A stretch of DNA of 64,000 bases, from positions 2,604,001 to 2,668,000 of the forward strand of contig NZ_CP172882.1 in NCBI RefSeq assembly GCF_050529585.1, written 5' to 3'. A program made the translations under genes and the position numbers. Below are positions 50,907-59,143 of the stretch, piece after piece. Each line of letters starts with the position of its first letter. Within the stretch, counting starts at the first letter, position 1. The notes beneath the pieces were generated by a model that saw nothing but the letters and a program-made list of their open reading frames with translations, ran no database searches and was not told where the DNA came from. Origin of the DNA: Enterococcus_D sp050529585. Its GTDB lineage: Bacteria > Bacillota > Bacilli > Lactobacillales > Enterococcaceae.

Positions 50907-52589
50907 TTATTTACGATGACGATTTCTTTGACTCGATTCCATGATGACTGGCAAAATCACAGGACGACGTTTGGTTTGCTCGAACAAGAATCGACTCAAA
51001 CGATCACGAATATCTTGTTTCAATTTGCTCCATTCAAACTCTTCATCATGCAAATGTTTTTCTACGATTTCAGCGACTATTTCGCCGCTTTCACGGATCA
51101 AATCACGACTGGCTTTGACATAGACGAAGCCGCGGGAAGTAATTTGCGGAGCTGAAACGATTTTCTTTTCTCGACGATTGATCGTCACAACAGCCACGAA
51201 GATTCCATCTTCTGATAACACTTTGCGGTCCCGTAACACGATGTTGCCAATATCACCGACACCGATTCCGTCAATCATGACGTTTTCAGCAGGAACATTG
51301 CCTGCAGCGTGCATTTCCCCTTTTTTGTATTCTAAGACATCTCCTCTTGCTGTGATGAAAATGTTCTTGGTCGGGATACCTACTTCTTGAGCCAAATCAG
51401 CATGGGCTGCCAATTGGCGGTATTCTCCTTGGATCGGAATCAGATATGTGGGTTTCATCATGTTCAACATCAACTGCAAATCATTGGGGTTGGCATGACC
51501 CGACACACGGAAATTGTCTGAGATTTGCTTGACTGTTCCACCTGCGCGATAAATCATATCTTCCGTTTTGGCAACGATCGTTTCCATCGCTGTTGTTGGT
51601 GTAGTTGTGATATAGACCAAGTCTCCTTCTTGGACTTTTAAAGACCGGTGCGTGCCATTGGCCATTTTTTGCAAAGCTCGAATCGGCTCACCCATCCGAC
51701 CAGTTTCTAAAATCAGCAACTGTTCAGGCGCATATTTCTTCATTTCTTTTTGCGTGATCAATAAATCTTCCGCTGGTAATTTCAACTTACCTAATTTCAT
51801 CGCTGTTTTGATGATCCGACCGAAATCTTGCCCAGTCAATACCACTTTGCGACCAGAACGAAAGGCAGCGTCTAGAACTTGTTGGACCCGTTGCAAATTG
51901 CTCGCAACACTGGCAACGATAATACGGCCTTCCCAATAACGAATGTTGTCATACACTTCGTCTTGAATGGTTAGTTCAGAAGCAACTGGTGCTGGATTCT
52001 CAGCATTAGACGATGTACTCAATAACGCCAAGACACCTTCTTTGCCGATTTCAGCCAAACGGCCAAAGTCTGTTTGATACATCGGGATCGCTGTTTGATC
52101 AAACTTGAAATCCCCTGTATAGACAATATTGCCTGCTTTAGTCTTGACACTGATCCCGACAGAATCTGGAATGGAATGCGTTGTTCTAAAGAAACTGATC
52201 GTCGCATCGCCAAAATCGATCTCAGAATGTTCATCGATCACATGGAAATCTTTAAAGCGCTTGGTCGCTTCGTTTTTATTGACTGTTAATTTAGCCAATT
52301 CGATCGTTAATTCAGTCCCAAACACGGGTACTTGAATGTTTTCTAAGAAATAAGGCAACGCACCGATTGCATCTGCATGTCCATGGGTCAAAAAGACGCC
52401 CGCTACACGGTCAGCGTTTTCTTCTAAATACGTAAAGTCAGGAATCACTGTATCGATTCCTAATAATTCATTTTCTGGATAGCGAACACCGCAATCCAGC
52501 ACAAATATATCCTCTCCTACTTCAGCAATGTACATATTCTTTCCGTTCTCACGTACACCGCCAAGAGGAATGATTTTTATTGTTTCCAC
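50907..52589 (-). CDS. rnjB: Ribonuclease J2
   Basis: The 560 residues have the full RNase J layout: metallo-beta-lactamase and beta-CASP domains and a C-terminal domain. The metal motif is 'HGHADAIGALPYF' rather than HGHEDHIGG, so one metal-binding His is lost. 'LSTSSNAE' also departs from the usual LSDSTNAE. This is the pattern of J2 in streptococci and enterococci, which acts mainly as partner of J1. The start is GTG with AGAGGTGA upstream. Confidence 0.92.
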   Translation of the reverse strand: METIKIIPLGGVRENGKNMYIAEVGEDIFVLDCGVRYPENELLGIDTVIPDFTYLEENADRVAGVFLTHGHADAIGALPYFLENIQVPVFGTELTIELAKLTVNKNEATKRFKDFHVIDEHSEIDFGDATISFFRTTHSIPDSVGISVKTKAGNIVYTGDFKFDQTAIPMYQTDFGRLAEIGKEGVLALLSTSSNAENPAPVASELTIQDEVYDNIRYWEGRIIVASVASNLQRVQQVLDAAFRSGRKVVLTGQDFGRIIKTAMKLGKLKLPAEDLLITQKEMKKYAPEQLLILETGRMGEPIRALQKMANGTHRSLKVQEGDLVYITTTPTTAMETIVAKTEDMIYRAGGTVKQISDNFRVSGHANPNDLQLMLNMMKPTYLIPIQGEYRQLAAHADLAQEVGIPTKNIFITARGDVLEYKKGEMHAAGNVPAENVMIDGIGVGDIGNIVLRDRKVLSEDGIFVAVVTINRREKKIVSAPQITSRGFVYVKASRDLIRESGEIVAEIVEKHLHDEEFEWSKLKQDIRDRLSRFLFEQTKRRPVILPVIMESSQRNRHRK

Positions 52590-52660
52590 TTCTATTCACC
52601 TCTTATAATTTTCTCTATCTTTTCATATCCCAAGCATAAGCCGTCTTTTCTATTATACAA

Positions 52661-52695
52661 CAAAAAAAAGAAAAGCGTGGCATTCACCACACTTT
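52661..52695 (-). terminator. asd terminator
   Basis: AAAGCGTGG (52672-52680) pairs with CCACACTTT (52687-52695, one G-T pair), followed on the minus strand by a long T-run. Confidence 0.75.
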
Positions 52696-52713
52696 TTCTG
52701 AAATTCTTATGGT

Positions 52714-53766
52714 TTACACATGGACCAAATTTTGTTGGTGCAAAGCTTCTGCGATCTGCACTGAATTCCAAGCAGCCCCTTTTAGCAAGTTATCAGAAAC
52801 AACCCATAAATGCAGGCCATTCGCCACATCTAAGTCTTTGCGGATTCGTCCAACGAACGTCTCTGTTTTGCCCACACTGTTCAGTGCTTGGGGATAGATT
52901 TGCTGACTTGGATCATCTTGCAGCACTGCGCCGGGTGCGTCACTGATCCACTGTTTGACCGCTGCAACGTCTGCATGTTCAGCAGTTTCAATATACACCG
53001 ACTCTGAATGGCCGCTGAATACTGGGATCCGCACACAAGTTGCCGCCACTTGGATCTCATTGTCTTCCATGATCTTTTTGGTTTCGTTGATCATTTTCCA
53101 TTCTTCATAGGTATAGTCATCTTCTGCGAAGACATCGATTTGCGGCAAGGCATTGAAGGCGATTGGATAATGTTTTTTGTCACTGCCCGCTGGCAAGATC
53201 TCAGGTTTTAATTCTTCTGGCTGCTTGCCCGCCAATAAATCTGCCGACTCTTGTGCCAATTCCGCCAAGGCTTTGGCTCCAGCACCAGAAACAGCTTGAT
53301 AGGTGGACACGATCAACCGTTTCAATCCAACTTTTTGACGAATTGGTTCTAAAGCGACCATCATTTGAATCGTTGAACAATTTGGATTGGCGATGATTCC
53401 TTTATGGTTTTTAAGTGCATGCGCATTGACTTCTGGTACGACCAATGGCACTTCAGGATCCATACGGAAATGACTTGTGTTATCGATCACCACTGCACCG
53501 CGTTTGACAGCTTCTGGCGCGTACACTTTTGAGATACCGCCGCCGGCACTGAATAATGCAATGTCGATTCCTTCAAAAGAATCTGGGGTCAGTTCTTGAA
53601 TAACGATTGGCTGATCATTGAAGAACAAGGTTTTACCAGCAGAACGTTTCGACGCCAATAAAGTGACGGTCTGAATTGGCAACGTGGTTCGTTCTAACAT
53701 CTCGATCATTTTTGTTCCTACTGCGCCAGTCGCGCCGACAACTGCTATGTGATAGCCCGTACTCAT
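52714..53766 (-). CDS. asd: Aspartate-semialdehyde dehydrogenase
   Basis: The 350 residues have 'VVGATGAVGTKMIEMLERTT' at the start, the catalytic Cys in 'IANPNCSTIQMMVALEPI', and 'RIPVFSGHSESVYIET'. It makes the semialdehyde that DapA uses, so it serves the lysine genes 6 kb away, though in its own transcript. GGAG lies 7 bases before the ATG at 53766; an ATG nine codons upstream lacks a ribosome site. Confidence 0.95.
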   Translation of the reverse strand: MSTGYHIAVVGATGAVGTKMIEMLERTTLPIQTVTLLASKRSAGKTLFFNDQPIVIQELTPDSFEGIDIALFSAGGGISKVYAPEAVKRGAVVIDNTSHFRMDPEVPLVVPEVNAHALKNHKGIIANPNCSTIQMMVALEPIRQKVGLKRLIVSTYQAVSGAGAKALAELAQESADLLAGKQPEELKPEILPAGSDKKHYPIAFNALPQIDVFAEDDYTYEEWKMINETKKIMEDNEIQVAATCVRIPVFSGHSESVYIETAEHADVAAVKQWISDAPGAVLQDDPSQQIYPQALNSVGKTETFVGRIRKDLDVANGLHLWVVSDNLLKGAAWNSVQIAEALHQQNLVHV

Positions 53767-53929
53767 CAAATCACTCCTCGAATATTCATACATTTCCCCT
53801 AGTTTATCATATCCCTAAAAAAAGAAAAGAGCTTTCTCAAAGAAGAAAGGAAAAACGCCATGAACTATCAGAATTTTCAGCAAGTATTGATTTTTTTCAC
53901 AAAAAGACGCCTTTTTCAATGGATATTAT

Positions 53930-53959
53930 TTGTCACATTCATGTGTTATAGGATATAAT
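53930..53959 (+). promoter_or_regulatory. Plus-strand promoter in the asd / GH13 gap
   Basis: -35 TTGTCA (53930-53935), 18-bp spacer, -10 TATAAT (53954-53959). No gene follows on this strand before a terminator about 100 bases later. Confidence 0.65.
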
Positions 53960-53965
53960 AGGCAC

Positions 53966-54068
53966 AGAAGGAATTTTGGGGAAGATTCTTTCCAACGTGC
54001 ATGGGGGAATTAAAAAAACCCAGTAACTTAAATGAGGCAAGATTCGTAAACGAATCTTGCCTCATTTT
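53966..54068 (+). ncRNA. Candidate small RNA of about 100 nt
   Basis: The stretch from the predicted start to the terminator holds no frame with a ribosome site. A GGGGAAGATTC/CTTTCC-like pairing and a G-rich 'CATGGGGGAATT' precede the strong terminator. A promoter near consensus plus a perfect terminator in an intergenic region is the usual sign of a free-standing sRNA. I do not recognise the family. Confidence 0.45.
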
Positions 54069-54070
54069 TA
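54029..54070. terminator. Strong bidirectional terminator
   Basis: A 17-bp perfect stem (54030-54046 with 54051-54067, 4-base loop) ends in Ts on the plus strand and is followed by a shorter T-rich tail on the minus strand. It serves the candidate sRNA and the GH13 gene. Confidence 0.88.
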
Positions 54071-54072
54071 TC

Positions 54073-55863
54073 TTATTCATTTTCAACGGCTTCTTCTTGA
54101 TCAGCTTTGGCGATCACAAAACCCTTTTTATCAATAATGATGATTTCTTCTTCTTCTTGCATAAACTGTTGTAAGAGAACATTTTCAGGTTTTGCCAACG
54201 TAATTTGCTCATCTCCGGTATTAAAGATACCAATCACTCGCTGCGCACCTAATTCTCTTTCGAAAATAATCAGCCCGTCATCTTCTGAAACCCAGTTCCA
54301 ATGCAATGCACCTTCTGATAGAACCTTTTGATTTTCTTTACGGATACGTATGAGATCCTTTGTAAAGTGCAATAAATCACGGTCTTGCTTTTCCTCATCC
54401 CAAATCATACATTTCCGACAATCCGGATCCATATCCCCCGTCAAACCAACCTCGTCTCCGTAATACAAACATGGCACACCTTGTTGAAGGTACATAAAAG
54501 CCATGACTTGACGCATCAAGTCTTTATCCCCCTGGGCCAATGTCAAAATCCGCGGTGTATCATGGGAGTCTAAAATATTGAACTGTACTTGATTCGTTTG
54601 CTCTCGATATAACATCAATTGATTATTTAATTCTGACACCATTTTGGTCATGCTGATTTCATCTTTCACAAAAAATTCGATGATCGCATCAGTATAGGCA
54701 TAGTTCATCACCGCATGAAATTCATCACCTTGCAACCAGCGTTGAGAGGAGTGCCAAATTTCCCCCAAGATATAAAAATCATCTTTTGCACTGTCACAGA
54801 CTTGACGAAATTTTTTCCAAAACGAGTGACTCACTTCATTTGCTACATCCAACCGCCAAGCATCAATATCGAACTCTTCGATCCAGTAGCGTGCAATATT
54901 CAATAAATACGCTTGGACATCTGGATTTTCTGTGTTTAATTTTGGCATATGCGGTGTAAAGGCAAAAACATCGTAGGTAATGTCATAAGCATCTTCGAAG
55001 TTTTCCCCTTCCTTATAATCCACCGGGAATTCATTGATGTGGAACCAATCTGCAAATGGTGAATCTTTGCCGTTTTTGATGACATCTAACCATTGATGAG
55101 ACGTATCACCCATATGATTGAATACAGCATCCAACATCACTTTGATCCCTCGTTTGTGACACTCATCAACCAGTCGCTTAAACGTTTCATTGTCTCCGAA
55201 CGCTGGATCGATCGCCAAATAATCGATGGTATCATATTTGTGATTCGAATAAGCTTCAAAAATCGGACAGAAATAGATACCATTGATACCTAAATCTACT
55301 AAGTAATCCAAATGGTCGATCACGCCTTGCAAATCACCGCCAAAGAAATCTTGTCGGTCTGGGTTCTTTGATCCCCATGGCAAAACACCTTCAGGATCAT
55401 TTGACGGATCGCCATTGGCAAACCGCTCGGGGAATATTTGGTACCAGACTGTCTCTTTGACCCACTCTGGTATTTTGAAACGATCCGCTTCTTGAAAATA
55501 AGGCATGCGGAAATAATTGTTGTTCATCTCTAAATATTGTTCTTCAAATGGATAAACCCCATGGTCTCCATAAAAAACATGCAAACCATCAAAACTTTCA
55601 AGAGAAAATCCATAAGATAAGCGACGAAACTCAGCACCAACCGATACTTGCCAATAATCATGCAAGTCTGTCGACAGCACCTTCTCCATCGGGATTCTTT
55701 CTTGGTACCAAGCTTCTTTAAATAGGGTATAAGGATCACCGCACAATAACTGGACATGACGGATATCTTGGCGGGCTGTACGCAACCGGATGTGCATTTG
55801 GTCTTTTTCATACAAATAAGCAAATTCGCTTTCGGGACGATGGTAAATAGCAGTTGTATTCAT
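54073..55863 (-). CDS. GH13 neopullulanase/maltogenic amylase-type glycosidase
   Basis: The 596 residues have an N-terminal CBM34-like domain and a GH13 barrel: 'GIKVMLDAVFNHMGD', the nucleophile Asp in 'AWRLDVANEVSH', the acid Glu in 'YILGEIWHSSQRW' and 'NILDSHDTPR'. The type cleaves cyclodextrins, pullulan or maltodextrins inside the cell. No signal peptide is present. No maltose transporter is nearby. Two cre/MalR-like sites lie upstream. Confidence 0.92.
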   Translation of the reverse strand: MNTTAIYHRPESEFAYLYEKDQMHIRLRTARQDIRHVQLLCGDPYTLFKEAWYQERIPMEKVLSTDLHDYWQVSVGAEFRRLSYGFSLESFDGLHVFYGDHGVYPFEEQYLEMNNNYFRMPYFQEADRFKIPEWVKETVWYQIFPERFANGDPSNDPEGVLPWGSKNPDRQDFFGGDLQGVIDHLDYLVDLGINGIYFCPIFEAYSNHKYDTIDYLAIDPAFGDNETFKRLVDECHKRGIKVMLDAVFNHMGDTSHQWLDVIKNGKDSPFADWFHINEFPVDYKEGENFEDAYDITYDVFAFTPHMPKLNTENPDVQAYLLNIARYWIEEFDIDAWRLDVANEVSHSFWKKFRQVCDSAKDDFYILGEIWHSSQRWLQGDEFHAVMNYAYTDAIIEFFVKDEISMTKMVSELNNQLMLYREQTNQVQFNILDSHDTPRILTLAQGDKDLMRQVMAFMYLQQGVPCLYYGDEVGLTGDMDPDCRKCMIWDEEKQDRDLLHFTKDLIRIRKENQKVLSEGALHWNWVSEDDGLIIFERELGAQRVIGIFNTGDEQITLAKPENVLLQQFMQEEEEIIIIDKKGFVIAKADQEEAVENE

Positions 55864-55917
55864 AATAGTCTCCTTTTAGATTACTTTATTGCTTCTATTC
55901 TCTCACAATGCGTACAC

Positions 55918-55968
55918 AAAAACAAGAGTTTCATGCAAACGATTGCTTTGCAAAATACTCTTGTTTTT
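55918..55968. terminator. Hairpin with an operator-like loop between MarR and GH13 genes
   Basis: AAAAACAAGAGT (55918-55929) pairs with ACTCTTGTTTTT (55957-55968), and inside TGCAAA/TTTGCA pair too. Both strands end in Ts, so it can terminate the MarR transcript. Its centre holds the first operator copy. Confidence 0.7.
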
Positions 55969-56026
55969 AACAGTTTAAAAGAAATAAACGATTTGATCCT
56001 CATCTAAAAAAGCAAACGATTGCTTT
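55934..56026. promoter_or_regulatory. Two copies of a cre/MalR-like site upstream of the GH13 gene
   Basis: GCAAACGATTGCTTT occurs at 55935-55949 and again, identical, at 56012-56026, 77 bp apart. With the preceding AT, the first copy (55934-55948) fits the CcpA cre consensus WTGNAANCGNWNNCW at every fixed position; the second has one mismatch. MalR-type operators look similar. Confidence 0.6.
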
Positions 56027-56048
56027 AATGTATTAGTGGTAGTGGCGT

Positions 56049-56504
56049 TCACTTATTTTTTAATATGTCGTATTTACGCAGTAAACGAACCGCTTCACTC
56101 AAGGCATCCGTCAAACGGGTGTAATCTTCCTGCGACATTTCTGATGCCTTACTATTCAATCGTTCTTCTACTTGCTGCTTTTTCTGGATAAACAGTTGTT
56201 TGCCCGCTTCATCTAGATAGACATTGACATTGCGCCGATTCAATCCGTTGGTTTCCCGATGGACAAAACCATCTTTTTCTAAACCAGAGATCGAACGACT
56301 GATTTGCACTTTTGATGTACCGATTTGTCGTGCCAACTCGGACATCGTCAGTCCCTCGTTGCTGGAGATAATCACCAATTCCAACATTTCCATTTTGGTC
56401 AATTTTAAATCTTCTAACCCAATCTCTTCAAATAATATGTTTCCCATCAGTGAAAAAATCTCAGCAAACACTGCAATATTGAATTCTCCTAGCACTTTCC
56501 CCAT
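56049..56504 (-). CDS. MarR family transcriptional regulator
   Basis: The 151 residues have the winged HTH 'LTMSELARQIGTSKVQISRS' and 'ISGLEKDGFVHRETNGLNRR', flanked by dimerisation helices. It is divergent from the MacB-like ABC gene and likely represses it. An imperfect palindrome lies between them. Confidence 0.9.
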   Translation of the reverse strand: MGKVLGEFNIAVFAEIFSLMGNILFEEIGLEDLKLTKMEMLELVIISSNEGLTMSELARQIGTSKVQISRSISGLEKDGFVHRETNGLNRRNVNVYLDEAGKQLFIQKKQQVEERLNSKASEMSQEDYTRLTDALSEAVRLLRKYDILKNK

Positions 56505-56553
56505 CTAATTCCCTCTTTTCTATCTTTAGTTTAGTATAAATCTTGCGATTAAA

Positions 56554-56568
56554 CAATGATAATCGTTG
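56554..56568. promoter_or_regulatory. Possible MarR operator
   Basis: CAATGATAATCGTTG is a 15-bp near-palindrome (mismatch at one pair plus centre) in the 139-base divergent region between the MarR and ABC genes. A minus-strand -10 TATACT lies at 56533-56538. Confidence 0.45.
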
Positions 56569-56643
56569 ATTTTTGTTAACCATTATGATAGCGTGGATAC
56601 AGGATGAAAAAAGTTGTGAAAACAGCAAGAAAAGAGTGACAGC

Positions 56644-58983
56644 ATGTTAGAATTAAAAGATATCAAAAAGTATTATACGGTCGGTTCAAGCACCACAAAA
56701 GCACTAGATGGCGTTTCTGTTTCCTTCCGAAAACAAGAATTCGTTGCTATCTTAGGTCCAAGTGGTTCCGGGAAAACAACGATGCTGAATGTGATCGGCG
56801 GTCTCGACAATTACGATTCTGGCGATATGATCATCAACGGCAAATCAACGAAGTCTTTCAAAGATCGGGATTGGGATGCGTATCGAAATAACTCGATCGG
56901 TTTTGTCTTTCAAAGTTATAACTTGATCAGTCATTTAGGGATTATCGATAATGTTGAACTCGGGATGACATTGAGCGGTGTCTCAAAAGAAGAAAAAAGA
57001 GCCAAGGCTTCTGATGCACTGACACGTGTCGGACTTGCTGATCATATGCACAAAAAGCCAAATCAGCTTTCTGGCGGACAAATGCAACGGGTGGCAATCG
57101 CTCGCGCCTTAGCAAACGATCCAGATATTTTGTTATGTGACGAACCAACTGGCGCCTTGGACTCGGAAACCAGCGTTCAAATCATGGAGTTGATCCAAGC
57201 ATTATCGAAAGAAAAACTCGTCATCATGGTGACCCACAATCCTGAATTGGCCAACAAATATGCTGGACGAATCATTGAATTCAAAGACGGTCAAATCGTT
57301 CATGATTCTAATCCACATATTGAAGGAAAGAAGAAAGACCAATTCCAATTGAAACATACAAAAATGAGTTTCATGACCGCATTGCGCTTATCCTTCAATA
57401 ATATCCGCACCAAAAAAGGGCGGACATTTTTGACAGCCTTCGCTTCAAGTATCGGAATCATCGGGATTGCCATCGTATTGGCCTTGTCGACTGGTTTCCA
57501 GAAACAAATTGATAATACACAATCTGAGACCTTGGCCCGTTTCCCTATCACGATTTCTCAAGTCGCGACTGAACAAGATCCAACAGCGATTACGCGTACA
57601 GAAAAAGAAGAGTTTCCTACTGATAAAGAAATCACAGCCAAGTTAAGTGATGCAGATCGTGCAACCCACATCAACAACATTGATCAAGACTTTATTGATT
57701 ACATCAATGATATCGATCCAGAATTAAGCAACAATATTGGTTATACACGATCGACTTCATTGAATTTATTCCGTAAAATCGATGATACGGTCGAACAAGT
57801 CAGTTTCTCGAATGCTTCTGCAGACAATGAGCAAACAAATGCCATGATGAGCGCGATGAGTACATCCACTGGTATTGGTGTCTCAACATTCCCAGAACAA
57901 TTATCCGAAGGAAATGGCAATTTCTTAGAAGATAACTACGATCTATTAGACGGTAGTTATCCAAGCACAAGTACAGATGTCGTCTTGATCGTGGATGAAA
58001 ACAATGTGACCAATGTCAATGCATTGATCAACCTTGGTTTTGATATCGAAGATGGCGATACCATAAACTTCGACGATGTCGTAGGTACCAAAATCGCCTT
58101 AGCTTCCAACGATGCCTACTATACAGAATTACCGACTGGTAATTTCATTCCGAATCAAGATTTAGATGCAGTTTTTGAAAATGACAGCAACAAAGAATTA
58201 ACGATCAGTGGTATTTTACGTATCAAACAAAACTCTACAATGAACTTGCTTTCAACCGGGATTGCATACAGCGACACGTTGGCGCAAGAAGTCATCAAAG
58301 AAAATCAAGACTCAGCGATCGTCCAAGCACAAGAAGACAGCGATACGAATGTCATGACGAATGAACCCATTGATGACAGTACGAGAGATTCCTTGATTGC
58401 TTACCTAGGCGGCAGTGCCTTACCCAATAGCATCATGATCTATCCAAATGACTTCAATGCCAAAGAAGAAATCTTAGATTATCTTGATGCATATAACAAA
58501 GGAAAAGATAGTGAAGATCAAATCGTATATTCTGACTTAGCAGGAACAATGACGCAATTGACCGGCGGATTGATGGATGCCATCACATATGTACTGATTG
58601 CCTTTGCAGGGATTTCATTGGTAACAAGCATGATCATGATCGGTATCATCACCTATACCTCTGTCCTAGAACGAACCAAAGAAATTGGTGTCTTAAAAGC
58701 TTTGGGGGCGCGTAAAAAAGATATCACACGCGTCTTTGATGCAGAAACTTGTATCCTAGGGATTGCTTCTGGTGCTTTGGGTGTCTTGATTGCTTGGTTG
58801 GCCACTTTCCCAATCAACGCCGTCTTGTATAATATGACAGATTTAGAAAATGTTGCACAACTAAACCCTGTTCACGGATTGATTCTGATCATCGTCAGCA
58901 CCGTATTGACAATGATTGGCGGACATATTCCAGCCCGTATGGCAGCCAAGAAAGATGCTGCTATCGCATTACGTGCCGATTAA
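56644..58983 (+). CDS. MacB-like fused ABC ATPase-permease
   Basis: The 779 residues join an ATPase (1-225: 'GPSGSGKTTMLNVIGGLDNY', 'LSGGQMQRVAIARALANDP', 'LLCDEPTGALDSETS') to an FtsX/MacB permease with one early helix (~265), a ~300-residue extracellular domain and three late helices ('GVLKALGARKKDITRVFDAE' between them). Such proteins act in peptide or lipoprotein export and antimicrobial-peptide defence by mechanotransmission. Divergent MarR control fits an inducible role. No separate membrane-fusion gene is nearby. Confidence 0.9.
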   Translation: MLELKDIKKYYTVGSSTTKALDGVSVSFRKQEFVAILGPSGSGKTTMLNVIGGLDNYDSGDMIINGKSTKSFKDRDWDAYRNNSIGFVFQSYNLISHLGIIDNVELGMTLSGVSKEEKRAKASDALTRVGLADHMHKKPNQLSGGQMQRVAIARALANDPDILLCDEPTGALDSETSVQIMELIQALSKEKLVIMVTHNPELANKYAGRIIEFKDGQIVHDSNPHIEGKKKDQFQLKHTKMSFMTALRLSFNNIRTKKGRTFLTAFASSIGIIGIAIVLALSTGFQKQIDNTQSETLARFPITISQVATEQDPTAITRTEKEEFPTDKEITAKLSDADRATHINNIDQDFIDYINDIDPELSNNIGYTRSTSLNLFRKIDDTVEQVSFSNASADNEQTNAMMSAMSTSTGIGVSTFPEQLSEGNGNFLEDNYDLLDGSYPSTSTDVVLIVDENNVTNVNALINLGFDIEDGDTINFDDVVGTKIALASNDAYYTELPTGNFIPNQDLDAVFENDSNKELTISGILRIKQNSTMNLLSTGIAYSDTLAQEVIKENQDSAIVQAQEDSDTNVMTNEPIDDSTRDSLIAYLGGSALPNSIMIYPNDFNAKEEILDYLDAYNKGKDSEDQIVYSDLAGTMTQLTGGLMDAITYVLIAFAGISLVTSMIMIGIITYTSVLERTKEIGVLKALGARKKDITRVFDAETCILGIASGALGVLIAWLATFPINAVLYNMTDLENVAQLNPVHGLILIIVSTVLTMIGGHIPARMAAKKDAAIALRAD

Positions 58984-58997
58984 GCCCTATAACCACA

Positions 58998-59028
58998 AAA
59001 CCACACAGTAAAATTGTGTGGTTTTTTT
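58998..59028 (+). terminator. Terminator of the MacB-like gene
   Basis: AAACCACACA pairs with TGTGTGGTTT, followed by Ts. Confidence 0.88.
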
Positions 59029-59071
59029 CTATACAATTTTGAAAGATTTCACCTTTTCTAGGCATTTTCTC

Positions 59072-59125
59072 TTGAAATTTCCATAAATGAGGACTACAAT
59101 TGTTTTGAATTTAGGTATACCTAAA
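59072..59125 (+). promoter_or_regulatory. mntH promoter with DtxR/MntR-type box
   Basis: -35 TTGAAA (59072-59077), 17-bp spacer, -10 TACAAT (59095-59100). A perfect 16-bp palindrome TTTAGGTATACCTAAA lies at 59110-59125, at the transcription start. It matches boxes of manganese-responsive DtxR-family repressors (EfaR/SloR/MntR type). Confidence 0.8.
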
Positions 59126-59143
59126 AAGAATGGGTGTGAACAA

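Noticed and set aside
53860..53958. A 32-codon plus-strand frame with AAAGGA upstream
   Set aside because: It overlaps the candidate sRNA promoter and has no clear promoter of its own; too little support.
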